From: Echinicola rosea
GTDB lineage: Bacteria > Bacteroidota > Bacteroidia > Cytophagales > Cyclobacteriaceae
Direction: 5' to 3'
Assembly (NCBI RefSeq): GCF_005281475.1
Contig: NZ_CP040106.1
Coordinates: 1,741,501 to 1,805,500, forward strand
Length of the DNA stretch: 64,000 nt
Shown piece after piece: positions 53,743 to 62,386 of the stretch. Below the pieces are notes generated by a model that saw only the letters and a list, made by a program, of their open reading frames with translations, was not told the DNA's origin and did not search any database. Each line of letters opens with the position of its first letter. The first letter of the stretch is position 1. Both the position numbers and the translations under genes were made by a program.

Positions 53743-55044
53743 TTATTGCAGCCTTGTTTTGATCCAGTCGAGGATGACCCTCCTGGTATGTTCAGATACC
53801 CAGTGCTCATTTATAGGGGTAATATAGGCCTCCTTTTCGGTGTTCAAGGAGTTATAGACGATATAGCTCGTCGTGGGTGGACAAGTGTTGTCGTTATAGC
53901 CCCATGTCATAAATACCGGCACATCGATCAGTTTGGCGAAATTGACCACATCATAGTATTCGAGGGTTTTGAGTTTTTGGGGCGTGTCCATTCCATCAAC
54001 CTTTTTATACAGATGAGGATATCCACCTGCTCTTCCAGCCTTATAGCCGGCCATATCGCTGAGGGTAGGGTGGTTTGCGGCACAGGCGGTGATCCGGTCA
54101 TCGAGCCCGGCAGTGACCAAGGCAAGCGCACCGCCTTGGCTGCCCCCCTGGGCAATGAGGTTTTTGCCATCCCATTCGGGCAAGGTGGTCAGGAAATCCA
54201 GCGCGCGTACACAGGACAGGTAAACTTTTTTCATGTAATAATTGTCCCTGTCATCCAAGCCATTGACCAAATAACTATTATTGTGCTGGCCAAAAGCATT
54301 ACTTATTTCTTTGTATGTTTTGGCATCCAAGTCTGGACGGATACCATGGATTTCCATATCGAAACGAATGACTCCATTTTCTGCATAAAAAAGGTGCTTC
54401 AGTGGGTTCATTGGTTTGATGCCAGCCCCTGGCGGTGCAAAGACCACAGGGAATTGGCCGTCTTTTTTGGGGATGGTCAGGTATCCGTACACCTGTTGGC
54501 CTTTTTTATAGGCTTGGAGCTTTACCAAGTAGCAGTCCACTTTTTCATTGGAGTATTCCGGAACAAACACTTTCTCTACTTCCATTGGGGTCTGGGCAGC
54601 TTCCCGTTTGGCCTGCTCCCAAAAGGCTTCAAAATCAGCTGGAAAGGCCGTGTATGGCTTGAGTTTTTCCGGTTCAAAGCCTACTTTCACATGGTGTTTA
54701 TACGGCTGGCCATGGAGTGTGGCCGTAAGCCAGCAATCCCGGAAGCCAGGAGCTGTAGCAGTGCCCAGTGAGATGATTCCTTTTCCTTGATCCAAGGTAA
54801 TGGTTCCTTCTGAATCAGGCTCGAGCATTTCTGGGCCCACAGAATAATGAACCGTTACTTTATCTGCCGGTATCCCAAATTCAAAAAGTGATATGGCAAC
54901 TTTTGCTTCTTCCCCGACTTGGTACAGCCAGTCGGTATGATCCGGTTCGGTGACCCAAAGTACATTGCTGCGGGACGGGTAATTCTGGGCGGTGACCGAA
55001 GAGGTAAGTACTATGAAAAAAAGTAATGAACAGTAGGCTTTCAT
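53743..55044 (-). CDS. CE7 acetylxylan/cephalosporin-C deacetylase-like esterase
   Basis: 433 residues, signal peptide (LLFFIVLTSSVTAQN). An N-terminal Ig-like part (30-140) precedes the alpha/beta hydrolase domain with GGSQGGALALVTAGLDDRI (nucleophile Ser), YNDNTCPPT (Asp region) and NEHWVSEH (His), which fit the AXE1/CE7 family. It likely deacetylates pectic or xylo-oligosaccharides. Downstream of the GH105 gene, with a terminator-like hairpin between. Confidence 0.85.
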   Translation of the reverse strand: MKAYCSLLFFIVLTSSVTAQNYPSRSNVLWVTEPDHTDWLYQVGEEAKVAISLFEFGIPADKVTVHYSVGPEMLEPDSEGTITLDQGKGIISLGTATAPGFRDCWLTATLHGQPYKHHVKVGFEPEKLKPYTAFPADFEAFWEQAKREAAQTPMEVEKVFVPEYSNEKVDCYLVKLQAYKKGQQVYGYLTIPKKDGQFPVVFAPPGAGIKPMNPLKHLFYAENGVIRFDMEIHGIRPDLDAKTYKEISNAFGQHNNSYLVNGLDDRDNYYMKKVYLSCVRALDFLTTLPEWDGKNLIAQGGSQGGALALVTAGLDDRITACAANHPTLSDMAGYKAGRAGGYPHLYKKVDGMDTPQKLKTLEYYDVVNFAKLIDVPVFMTWGYNDNTCPPTTSYIVYNSLNTEKEAYITPINEHWVSEHTRRVILDWIKTRLQ

Positions 55045-55070
55045 GGGGTTTTGGTGTTTTGATCATGGAA

Positions 55071-55113
55071 ATCAAAAAAGTCACCTTAAGTACGCCAAAG
55101 GTGACTTTTTGAT
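55071..55113. terminator. Hairpin terminator between GH105 and CE7 genes
   Basis: Long stem atcaaaaaagtcacctt/aaggtgactttttgat with T runs in both directions. Confidence 0.8.
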
Positions 55114-55162
55114 TCAATGTTATGCCGTTTTAGCAGTCATTTTTCAAGTTTATAACAAGGAG

Positions 55163-56287
55163 TTAATCCACTAATTTATACATTTCCGTAGCGGCCAGTA
55201 GAAAACACCCTAAGCCATAATCTTCAAAATCCGGCTTACTGGTAAACGTGACCGGCTGTCCATCTTTGGGTTCTTTGCCCGTTCCTTGGAGATAGCCAAG
55301 GAATCCATTGTCATGGATGGCTTCAGAAGAAATGGCGTTCCACGCTTTTTTGATGGCGGGCATATATACTTCTTTTTCAAGCAAGCCATTGTTTACTCCC
55401 CATGCCATGCCATAAAGGAAAAGTGCGGTGCCAGAGGTTTCTTTGCCTTCAAAGTGTGTAGGGTCATGCAGGCTGACATTCCAGAAGCCATCTGTACGCT
55501 GTACGGGCAAGACGGCCTTTAGCATGCGCTGGAGCATTTGTACATATTCAAAGCGATGAGGATCATCGGCAGGCAAAAATTCCAAGGTCCTCACCATTGC
55601 TGCTACTACCCAGCCATTTCCACGGGACCAGTAGCAGTCGTTGCCGTTTGGCTCTTCATAGGGCGGACGGAAATCACTGTCCCTCCACCAGAGGTCATCG
55701 TGTGGATTGAACAGGCCTTGGGTCACTTTGGTGTCCATGTACATTTGGTACATGCGCTCAGAATACTTGGCGTCACCCGTAAGACTGGTCAGCTGGGCAA
55801 AAACCGGCATGGCCATCTGCAGGGCATCGATCCAGTCCCAGTCGTTGATCTTGTAGGTGTCCATCATGCCATCGATGGAAGCTTGAATATGCTCGATTCG
55901 CTCAGGCTTTTGGTCGATCTCATAGAGCATGATATAGGTTTGCCCTGCGCAGTGGTTGTCGGCATGGCGGGTTTGGGTGCCATTTCTCAGGTCCCAGCCG
56001 TGGGATTCTCCCCATTTTACGGCATAGTCGTAATATGCTTGATCATCTTTAAGCCCATAGAGTGCCATTAGCCCTTCATAGTAAACAGCCCTCGTCCAGA
56101 GGTTGCTGCTGCGTTCTTTATTGGTAATGACATTTTGGCCCGGATCAGGCCATTTTTCCATAAAATACTTGTTCGTGAGGACCATCTGGTCCATCACCGT
56201 TGCTTTGGAAGGAAGCTCTTGGGCTTCGGTAATGCTCGCTAGAAGCATAATTGTAGCAAGCATGGCAGTTATTCGTCGGAATTGCAT
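55163..56287 (-). CDS. GH105 unsaturated rhamnogalacturonyl hydrolase
   Basis: 374 residues, signal peptide (ITAMLATIMLLASITEAQ). Shares the GH88/GH105 fold: RNGTQTRHADNHCAGQTY, DWDWIDALQMAMPVFAQL, NDCYWSRGNGWVVAAMVRTLEFLPADDPHRF, GFWNVSLHDPTHFEGKETSGTALFLYGMAWG. A second GH105 in the window besides 40356. Second gene of the minus-strand group after GH28. Confidence 0.9.
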   Translation of the reverse strand: MQFRRITAMLATIMLLASITEAQELPSKATVMDQMVLTNKYFMEKWPDPGQNVITNKERSSNLWTRAVYYEGLMALYGLKDDQAYYDYAVKWGESHGWDLRNGTQTRHADNHCAGQTYIMLYEIDQKPERIEHIQASIDGMMDTYKINDWDWIDALQMAMPVFAQLTSLTGDAKYSERMYQMYMDTKVTQGLFNPHDDLWWRDSDFRPPYEEPNGNDCYWSRGNGWVVAAMVRTLEFLPADDPHRFEYVQMLQRMLKAVLPVQRTDGFWNVSLHDPTHFEGKETSGTALFLYGMAWGVNNGLLEKEVYMPAIKKAWNAISSEAIHDNGFLGYLQGTGKEPKDGQPVTFTSKPDFEDYGLGCFLLAATEMYKLVD

Positions 56288-56372
56288 TTCTATAGATTAT
56301 GATTTGTTGAATTTTTCCAAATGGTCAATACCTTTCCCTCAGAAAGGCTTCTGTCTGCTCCCTAAAAAGGGC

Positions 56373-57704
56373 TTATTGCTGTATCTTTTTACCGTTAAGG
56401 GAGACGTCCTTTAACTGCAAATTTTCGATATAGTCCAATCGGATGTCCTGGTCCTTGGATGTCGATAGCTTCATTTGTTCTAAGGTGACCTCCGAGACCT
56501 TGTACTGGTCCGACGCGGTGGTGTTGAAGACCAGGTCGCAGTCAAGTGTAATGTTGTGAAAGGTGATATGGTCGGCCTTGGAGTGTTTGATGCCCTTTTC
56601 TCCTTTTAGGTCAAAGAACTGTGTCCAAGGTTTGATGTAGAGCATGTTTTTGGCACTGCCCACGATGTCTTCCACACGGATGTGCTCATAATGCTGAGGG
56701 GTGTCTGGCCGCATTTTTAGCCACAACAAGCGCGTGGCATGAGATACAGTGGTCCTGCGCAAAATGATGTTTTTATTATGGATGGATTCACTGCCGCAGG
56801 TAAGGGCGCTATGGCAATAGCCAAATTCGCAGTCTTCTACAATGATATTGTAGTTTCCACCGTTATTTGGATCCTTATCTGCATTGGGACCTTTTCCGCC
56901 TTTCAGGGCAATGGCGTCATCGTTCACCGACATGTAGCAGTTTTTGACCAGCACATTTTTGCATACATCCAAGTCGATGGCATCCGAACTTGGTGCCTTT
57001 TCCTTCGCGGGTTTGTGCGGAGCAAAGATGTAAAGTCCTAGAATTTTTACGTTTTCACACTTATAATAATGGGAAGTCCAAAAGGGGGAGTTGATTAAGC
57101 GGATTCCTGAAACTTGGACGTTCTTACTATTGGAAATAAACAGAAGTCGTGGCCGCATTTCATCCAAGTTGGTGCAGTCTGGATTAAACTCCCTCCGTAA
57201 CCAGAACGATCTCCAGAAACGGAGCCCATTGCCATTTAGGGTGCCTTTCCCGGATATTGTAAATCCGTCAAGATGATCTGCATTTACCAGCGCGGCAAAG
57301 TACTTCCTGTTTTGTCCCTCTATTCGGGTATCCAGTAGCTTGAAATGGCTAATATCATCACTGCCTTTTAAAACGGCATTTTCTTCCAGGTATAAGTGGG
57401 TTCCTTGTTTGAAAAACAAGGAACCGCTTAGAAAGGTACCTTCGGGAACTATGATGACTCCTCCTCCCGCTTCATGGGCTTGGTCGATGACCGTCTGGAT
57501 GGCTTCCGTTTGCAATACGGTACTGTCCCGCACCACACCAAAATCCGTGAGTCGGTATTTTTTGCCCAGTTGATCGATGTCTGTAGGAGTGGTGTCCCTG
57601 AACCATTCTGGTACGGGAGTACCGTCAGGAAAACGGTCCTGCTGGGCATAGAGGGATATGGAAACAAGAAAGCAAAGAAAAGATAAAGCGAAGTTTTTTT
57701 TCAT
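56373..57704 (-). CDS. GH28 pectinase-like protein
   Basis: 443 residues, signal peptide (MKKNFALSFLCFLVSISLYAQ). Parallel beta-helix with SSDAIDLDVCKN, YMSVNDDAIALKGGKGPN (catalytic Asp pair), FGYCHSALTCGSE (His in a GHG-like position) and RLLWLKMRPDT (RxK-like). It attacks galacturonan or rhamnogalacturonan. First gene of the minus-strand group, 85 bases before the GH105 gene. Confidence 0.9.
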   Translation of the reverse strand: MKKNFALSFLCFLVSISLYAQQDRFPDGTPVPEWFRDTTPTDIDQLGKKYRLTDFGVVRDSTVLQTEAIQTVIDQAHEAGGGVIIVPEGTFLSGSLFFKQGTHLYLEENAVLKGSDDISHFKLLDTRIEGQNRKYFAALVNADHLDGFTISGKGTLNGNGLRFWRSFWLRREFNPDCTNLDEMRPRLLFISNSKNVQVSGIRLINSPFWTSHYYKCENVKILGLYIFAPHKPAKEKAPSSDAIDLDVCKNVLVKNCYMSVNDDAIALKGGKGPNADKDPNNGGNYNIIVEDCEFGYCHSALTCGSESIHNKNIILRRTTVSHATRLLWLKMRPDTPQHYEHIRVEDIVGSAKNMLYIKPWTQFFDLKGEKGIKHSKADHITFHNITLDCDLVFNTTASDQYKVSEVTLEQMKLSTSKDQDIRLDYIENLQLKDVSLNGKKIQQ

Positions 57705-57863
57705 GGTATATTGTTAATTAGACATTTGACTTGTCTGGGAGTCGGTTCAGGTCACGTTATCCCTGATGCACCCCAAAGTCACCTGAAAAATAATCAATAT
57801 TGTAATGGGAACAATCCTGTATTGTTATGGTTGGGAATGGATGGGCAAGCATAAAAAAATAAA

Positions 57864-57959
57864 GTCTCCATGGTAGTGGCCGATGCGATGGTTTGATTGA
57901 GTTTAATGAGCACATTGAACGTGGCAAACCGTAGGCAATCGGTCTCCAACCATGGAGAC
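57864..57959. repeat. Short element with gtctccatgg inverted ends
   Basis: gtctccatgg (57864-57873) and ccatggagac (57950-57959) are perfect inverted repeats 96 bases apart in total. Possible MITE or folded RNA in the 57705-58116 gap. The rest of that gap shows no gene. Confidence 0.45.
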
Positions 57960-58116
57960 ATTACTGATGTAATTAACCCTAAGCTTAGTTTCTTACTAAA
58001 CTGATGTAAAGATCGCTGATTCCCCGTTATCAGGCTTATCATTATCGTTCAAAAACCTATCATTTTTAGTATGATAAGAGAGGGGGTGTTTTTGTAATGC
58101 GTTTGTATTCAGTGAT

Positions 58117-61100
58117 TTAAGATCGGTTATTTTTTTTCTTGATATATTGGCTGGGGGATAGTCCAAAGTGTTTGATAAAGGCCCGGGAAAAATTATTGGG
58201 CAGGTTATAGCCTACTTTATAGGCGGTCTCAGAGACGTTAAATTCACCACTGAGCAATAATGAGGAAGCCTTTTCCATTCGGAAGCTAGTGATGAATTCG
58301 GCCGCAGACTTGTCAGTCAGGCCCTTGATTTTTCGATAAAATTGGGGGCGGCTCATGTTCAGGCTTTGAGCAAGGGAATCGACATCCAGATCTTCAGAAT
58401 CCAGGTGAGCTTCGATATACTGGCGTGCATTTTCCAAGAAGGTTTTGTCCACGGGATTTGATCCAAACGTGTCCAAGGCTTTGGTGTCTCCAGCGGAGAA
58501 TTTGGCCTGTAAATGGCTGCGCTGTTCGAGCAGGTTTTTCACCCTGGCCATGAGGACCTGGGTGCTAAAGGGCTTGGTGACATAAGAGTCAGCACCCATT
58601 CCGTAGCCTTCCGTTTTGGCCGTGTCCGATTGTCTTGCCGTTAGGAGAATGATGGGAATGTGACTGGTGCGCATGTCCGCTTTGAGCTGTCGGCAGAGCT
58701 GTAGCCCATCCATATCCGGCATCATGACATCACTGATGATCAAGTCCGGGATTTGGTCAAATGCCTTGGACATGCCTTCCTCGCCATTTGCGGCTGTGCT
58801 GACGGCGAAATGATCCTGGAAGTGTTTTACGATATAGTTTCTGATTTCCTCATTATCGTCCACTACTAACAGTACAGGTATATTGTTGCGGTGTGGGGAA
58901 GGAGTGTTTTGTTCAGCGGGAGCAGGAAATGGCTGCAGGTCATCAACAGGCATAGGAGATGATGCAGGCTCATTCGATGGTGATGGAGTGTCAGGTAGGA
59001 AAAAGCCAAGTTTAGTACCTTTGCCCAAATGGCTTTCCAGGGATATTTTACCACCATGAAGGGCGATCAGCTCTCTTGTAAGGGCCAGACCTATTCCTGA
59101 ACCTTCCGATTTTGGCTTACCGTTCTTTACCTGATAGAAGATTTCAAAAACCTTTTCTTGTTCTGATTTGGGAATGCCCGGGCCCGTGTCCTTTACTTCT
59201 ATAAACACCCCTTTTTTTGAGTGTGTACTCGGGTGGATGGCTACCTGGACTTTCCCCTTGCGTGGGGTGTATTTCAGAGCGTTGGATAGGAGATTGTTGA
59301 GTACCATCGTTATTTTGTCCTGATCAAAGAAAAGCGGATGCGATGGGATGGATGTTTCTATGCTTAGCAAAATGTCCTGCTTCTCAGCCAAGTGCTCGAA
59401 GGAGGCAACGGTCTTTTTCACAAAAGCGACCATATCGGTTTGTTCTAAGCGAAGCTGGAGTTTTCCCGCTTCCAGTTTTCGGAAATCCAGTAATTGATTG
59501 ACGAGCATGAGCAATTGTTGGGCATTATTTCGCATCAGCTGGTAATAATACTCGGCAAGCTGCTTTTTGGGTTTTTCGTGGATCAGCCTTTCCAGCGGAT
59601 CGATGATCAGTGTCAGAGGTGTTCTGAATTCATGTGATATTTCCGTAAAAAACTGAAGCTTTGACTGGTGGATGGCTTCTTTTTTACGGAGTTGGATTTT
59701 GGAATCCAGGTAGCGATAAACCAGCCATACAACACATCCTGCAGCCATTAGGTAGAGGCAAATGGCCCACCAGCTGAGCCACCAAGGGCTGAGCATGACG
59801 ATATGCAAAGTAGCAGGAGTCTTGCTCCATACGCCGTCACTATTGGCACCCATGACTTTGAAAATGTACTTTCCGGCGGGCAGGTTGGCATAGGAAGCGA
59901 TCCTTCTGGTGGCATCCGTGGTAATCCATTCATCATCATATCCTTCGAGTATGTATTTGTATTTATTGCTCAAGGGATTGGAGAAATGAATGGCCGCAAA
60001 CTCCACTTGGAAGGATTTGTCCCACCAGGTAAGGGTGATTTCATCGGTGGCTTGCAATGAACTTTTCAGAATGGCACGGTTCCGCACCTTAGTGCCGATG
60101 TTGAGTTCTTGGTGCATTACGCTGAGCCTTGTAAGCACCATTTTGGGTGGGTTGGGATTGGTTTTGATATGGGAGGGGATGAAGGTGGTCAGGCCATTGG
60201 AGCCACCAAAGTATAGTTTGTTGTCTGAGGGGTTTTTGAAGACGGCACTTTGCTTAAATTCATTTCCTTGCAAGCCATCTTTCCGGTTGAAATGCTGGAT
60301 TTTTTGCGTGGAAAGATCCAGTCTGGAAAGTCCTTTGGTGTGACTGGCCCAAATGGAATGCTCTCCATCAAACGCCACTGCCATGATCAGATCATCTATG
60401 AGGCCATTTTGTGTACTGTAATGCTGAATGGACTGTCGGTCAGGAAGGATAGCATTTAGTCCCGCATCAGAGGCGGCCCATATGTAGCCATTGCTGTCTT
60501 CCGTTAACGAAAAGATCCGATTGCTGAGCAATCCATTGGTATCGGAAGTTTGATGGGTATAATTGGTGATCTCCAATTCCTTTGAATCGGCCAATGGGGG
60601 GCGGATACAGCTCACCCCGCCATCTTCGGTGGCGGCCCATAGCTTGCCTTTCTGATCCACCATCAAGTCCATGATTTGGTTTCCTGCCAGTCCATCTTCC
60701 TTAAAAATGCAATGAAACTTGTCAGCGGCTTGGTCGTATTTGGCGAGTCCAAAAAAGGTGCCTACCCAAATGGTGCCATTTTGGTCCTCTGTGATGGCAA
60801 AGACACTAGGATGGCACATGTCCATGGTGCATTGCGTGAAAGTTTTCTTGTTTGGCTCATAATAAAACAGCCCCTTTTTGGTGCCGATCCACACGGTTCC
60901 CTTTGAATCACAAAAAATGGCCCTGATACGAAGATCGGTAAGGTGCTTACTGTCCACATAGCGATATTGCGGATCTGCTGAATCTGGGGATAGAATCGTA
61001 ATGCCCTGATTTTCGGAGCCTATCCACAGTCTCCCGGCCCTGTCAAGGCACATGGCGCGGGCCACATTATCGATAAGTCCCTCGCCCCTTCTGCCTTTAT

Positions 61101-61776
61101 AGTAGTTTCTGAAGGCTTTGTCATAGAGATCGGCATGGTCCACGCCTCCAGATTGGGTCCCCACCCATAAGTGGCCACTGTCATCGAGGTAAACATCTTT
61201 TAGCAAATTATCTGAAAGTGACATTGGATTACGGACATCGGCATGATACACCAGCGTATCATGTGTGGTTTTGTTGATTTGGATCAATCCATAGTCAGAT
61301 GTCTGCCATTCAAATTGCTGGTTGGAAGCGTATTTGGTATGATATCCGTAGCGCTTGATCAACTTATCCCGAAGATAGTCGGGCACCTGTTCCTTTTCCG
61401 CCTTTTGGAAGCTTTCTGTTTTATAATCGTATTTAAACAGTTCTCCACGAGGCTCCACCTCGATCCAGATATTGTCAAGCGAATCCGTGGTAATGCCACT
61501 GATCCGGTTATCTGAAAGGGCGGTACTGTCTTTTTCATTTGCCCGAAAGACCTGCACATTGTACCCGTCGTATCGGACCGCTCCACCCCAAGTGCCAAAC
61601 CACATAAAACCATACTTATCTTTGGCGATAGAATATACCGAATTTTGCGGTAATCCATTGTCCACGGTGAGTTGGTCAAACTTCAAGTGGAGTTGTTGTC
61701 CATAAGTGCCTTCCGCTGTCAAAGCCCACAGCAGGACATAAAGGATGAGGAGGTATGTAGAAGACGCCTTGGGCAT
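58117..61776 (-). CDS. Hybrid two-component system regulator (sensor, kinase, receiver, AraC HTH in one protein)
   Basis: About 1219 residues from MPKASSTYLLILYVLL; the 61848 start would add 24 residues. Signal peptide, then a periplasmic propeller sensor with repeated WFGTWGGAVRY/WIGTKKGLFYY blades, a Y_Y_Y-type domain and a membrane segment (WWLSWWAICLYLMAAGCVVWLVYRY). A HisKA domain with phospho-His in EISHEFRTPL (about residue 715), HATPase (NNLLSNALKYT, DTGPGIP), a receiver (VDDNEEIR, SDVMMPDMDG, LTARQ, TKPF) and a C-terminal AraC HTH follow. It senses oligosaccharides and activates PUL genes. Ordered next to the GH28-GH105-CE7 group, so it is likely the regulator of pectin genes. Confidence 0.95.
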   Translation of the reverse strand: MPKASSTYLLILYVLLWALTAEGTYGQQLHLKFDQLTVDNGLPQNSVYSIAKDKYGFMWFGTWGGAVRYDGYNVQVFRANEKDSTALSDNRISGITTDSLDNIWIEVEPRGELFKYDYKTESFQKAEKEQVPDYLRDKLIKRYGYHTKYASNQQFEWQTSDYGLIQINKTTHDTLVYHADVRNPMSLSDNLLKDVYLDDSGHLWVGTQSGGVDHADLYDKAFRNYYKGRRGEGLIDNVARAMCLDRAGRLWIGSENQGITILSPDSADPQYRYVDSKHLTDLRIRAIFCDSKGTVWIGTKKGLFYYEPNKKTFTQCTMDMCHPSVFAITEDQNGTIWVGTFFGLAKYDQAADKFHCIFKEDGLAGNQIMDLMVDQKGKLWAATEDGGVSCIRPPLADSKELEITNYTHQTSDTNGLLSNRIFSLTEDSNGYIWAASDAGLNAILPDRQSIQHYSTQNGLIDDLIMAVAFDGEHSIWASHTKGLSRLDLSTQKIQHFNRKDGLQGNEFKQSAVFKNPSDNKLYFGGSNGLTTFIPSHIKTNPNPPKMVLTRLSVMHQELNIGTKVRNRAILKSSLQATDEITLTWWDKSFQVEFAAIHFSNPLSNKYKYILEGYDDEWITTDATRRIASYANLPAGKYIFKVMGANSDGVWSKTPATLHIVMLSPWWLSWWAICLYLMAAGCVVWLVYRYLDSKIQLRKKEAIHQSKLQFFTEISHEFRTPLTLIIDPLERLIHEKPKKQLAEYYYQLMRNNAQQLLMLVNQLLDFRKLEAGKLQLRLEQTDMVAFVKKTVASFEHLAEKQDILLSIETSIPSHPLFFDQDKITMVLNNLLSNALKYTPRKGKVQVAIHPSTHSKKGVFIEVKDTGPGIPKSEQEKVFEIFYQVKNGKPKSEGSGIGLALTRELIALHGGKISLESHLGKGTKLGFFLPDTPSPSNEPASSPMPVDDLQPFPAPAEQNTPSPHRNNIPVLLVVDDNEEIRNYIVKHFQDHFAVSTAANGEEGMSKAFDQIPDLIISDVMMPDMDGLQLCRQLKADMRTSHIPIILLTARQSDTAKTEGYGMGADSYVTKPFSTQVLMARVKNLLEQRSHLQAKFSAGDTKALDTFGSNPVDKTFLENARQYIEAHLDSEDLDVDSLAQSLNMSRPQFYRKIKGLTDKSAAEFITSFRMEKASSLLLSGEFNVSETAYKVGYNLPNNFSRAFIKHFGLSPSQYIKKKNNRS

Positions 61777-61860
61777 TGCGCTTAGGTTGTAGTGAGTGCC
61801 TGAGCGAAAATAGCGTAATTTTTGCTTTTTTACTATGGATATAGGCATTGTTTGCTTTTT

Positions 61861-62029
61861 ACCTCAGTTCGATTATAAAACCGTCACTGCGAGGCTTAAA
61901 GGTAGGCCTGAGCGGGTGAAAGCCGTGGCAGCTCGCCGCGGCGAGTTGCCACACCCTTTTCCAACCCACATCCTCCTAAAAAGGGTTCGCTATGACGCTT
62001 TTTATACTAAAAATAAGTCGAGCTAAGGT
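61861..62029 (+). repeat. MITE-A copy 4
   Basis: Flanked by ttttt on both sides (61856-61860 and 62030-62034). It lies 84 bases upstream of the hybrid regulator start, in the intergenic region shared with the PKD lipoprotein gene. Confidence 0.85.
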
Positions 62030-62386
62030 TTTTTGGTTTTGCCCTTATTGCCGATATCACAGGAGCTTGGCAAGCCAGCCTTTCGACGGTCCCAAACACG
62101 AAGCTTCCAAGGGGGGAAATTGGGAAGTGATGGTGGATGTTTTCAAACCTCAATTGCTACAAATATTATATTGTAATAGTGGTAAAATCATTTCTTTCAT
62201 AACAGTCCATAACGGTTTTGCTTTTATTTAATTATAAATTGATTTGAAATTTGTCATTTTAATTTAATGAGTGGCAAATATTACGGGTTCCCAGTATAAA
62301 GGAGAAGCACCAGCGGTTATTGAAATCGTTGATACCCACTGGTTTATTAAAAGTTAAAATTCAATTCAATCCCAAAATAATCAATT
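62030..62386. other. Upstream region of the PKD lipoprotein, no gene
   Basis: AT-rich toward the right with no ORF, repeat or clear hairpin; presumably contains the promoter of the gene at 62387. Confidence 0.5.

Noticed and set aside
53746-54771. 341-codon ORF opposite CE7
   Set aside because: Antisense shadow of the esterase gene.
57794-58042. 82-codon minus-strand ORF in the gap before GH28
   Set aside because: Coincides with the inverted-end element and has no recognisable domain; probably an ORF by chance within a repeat.
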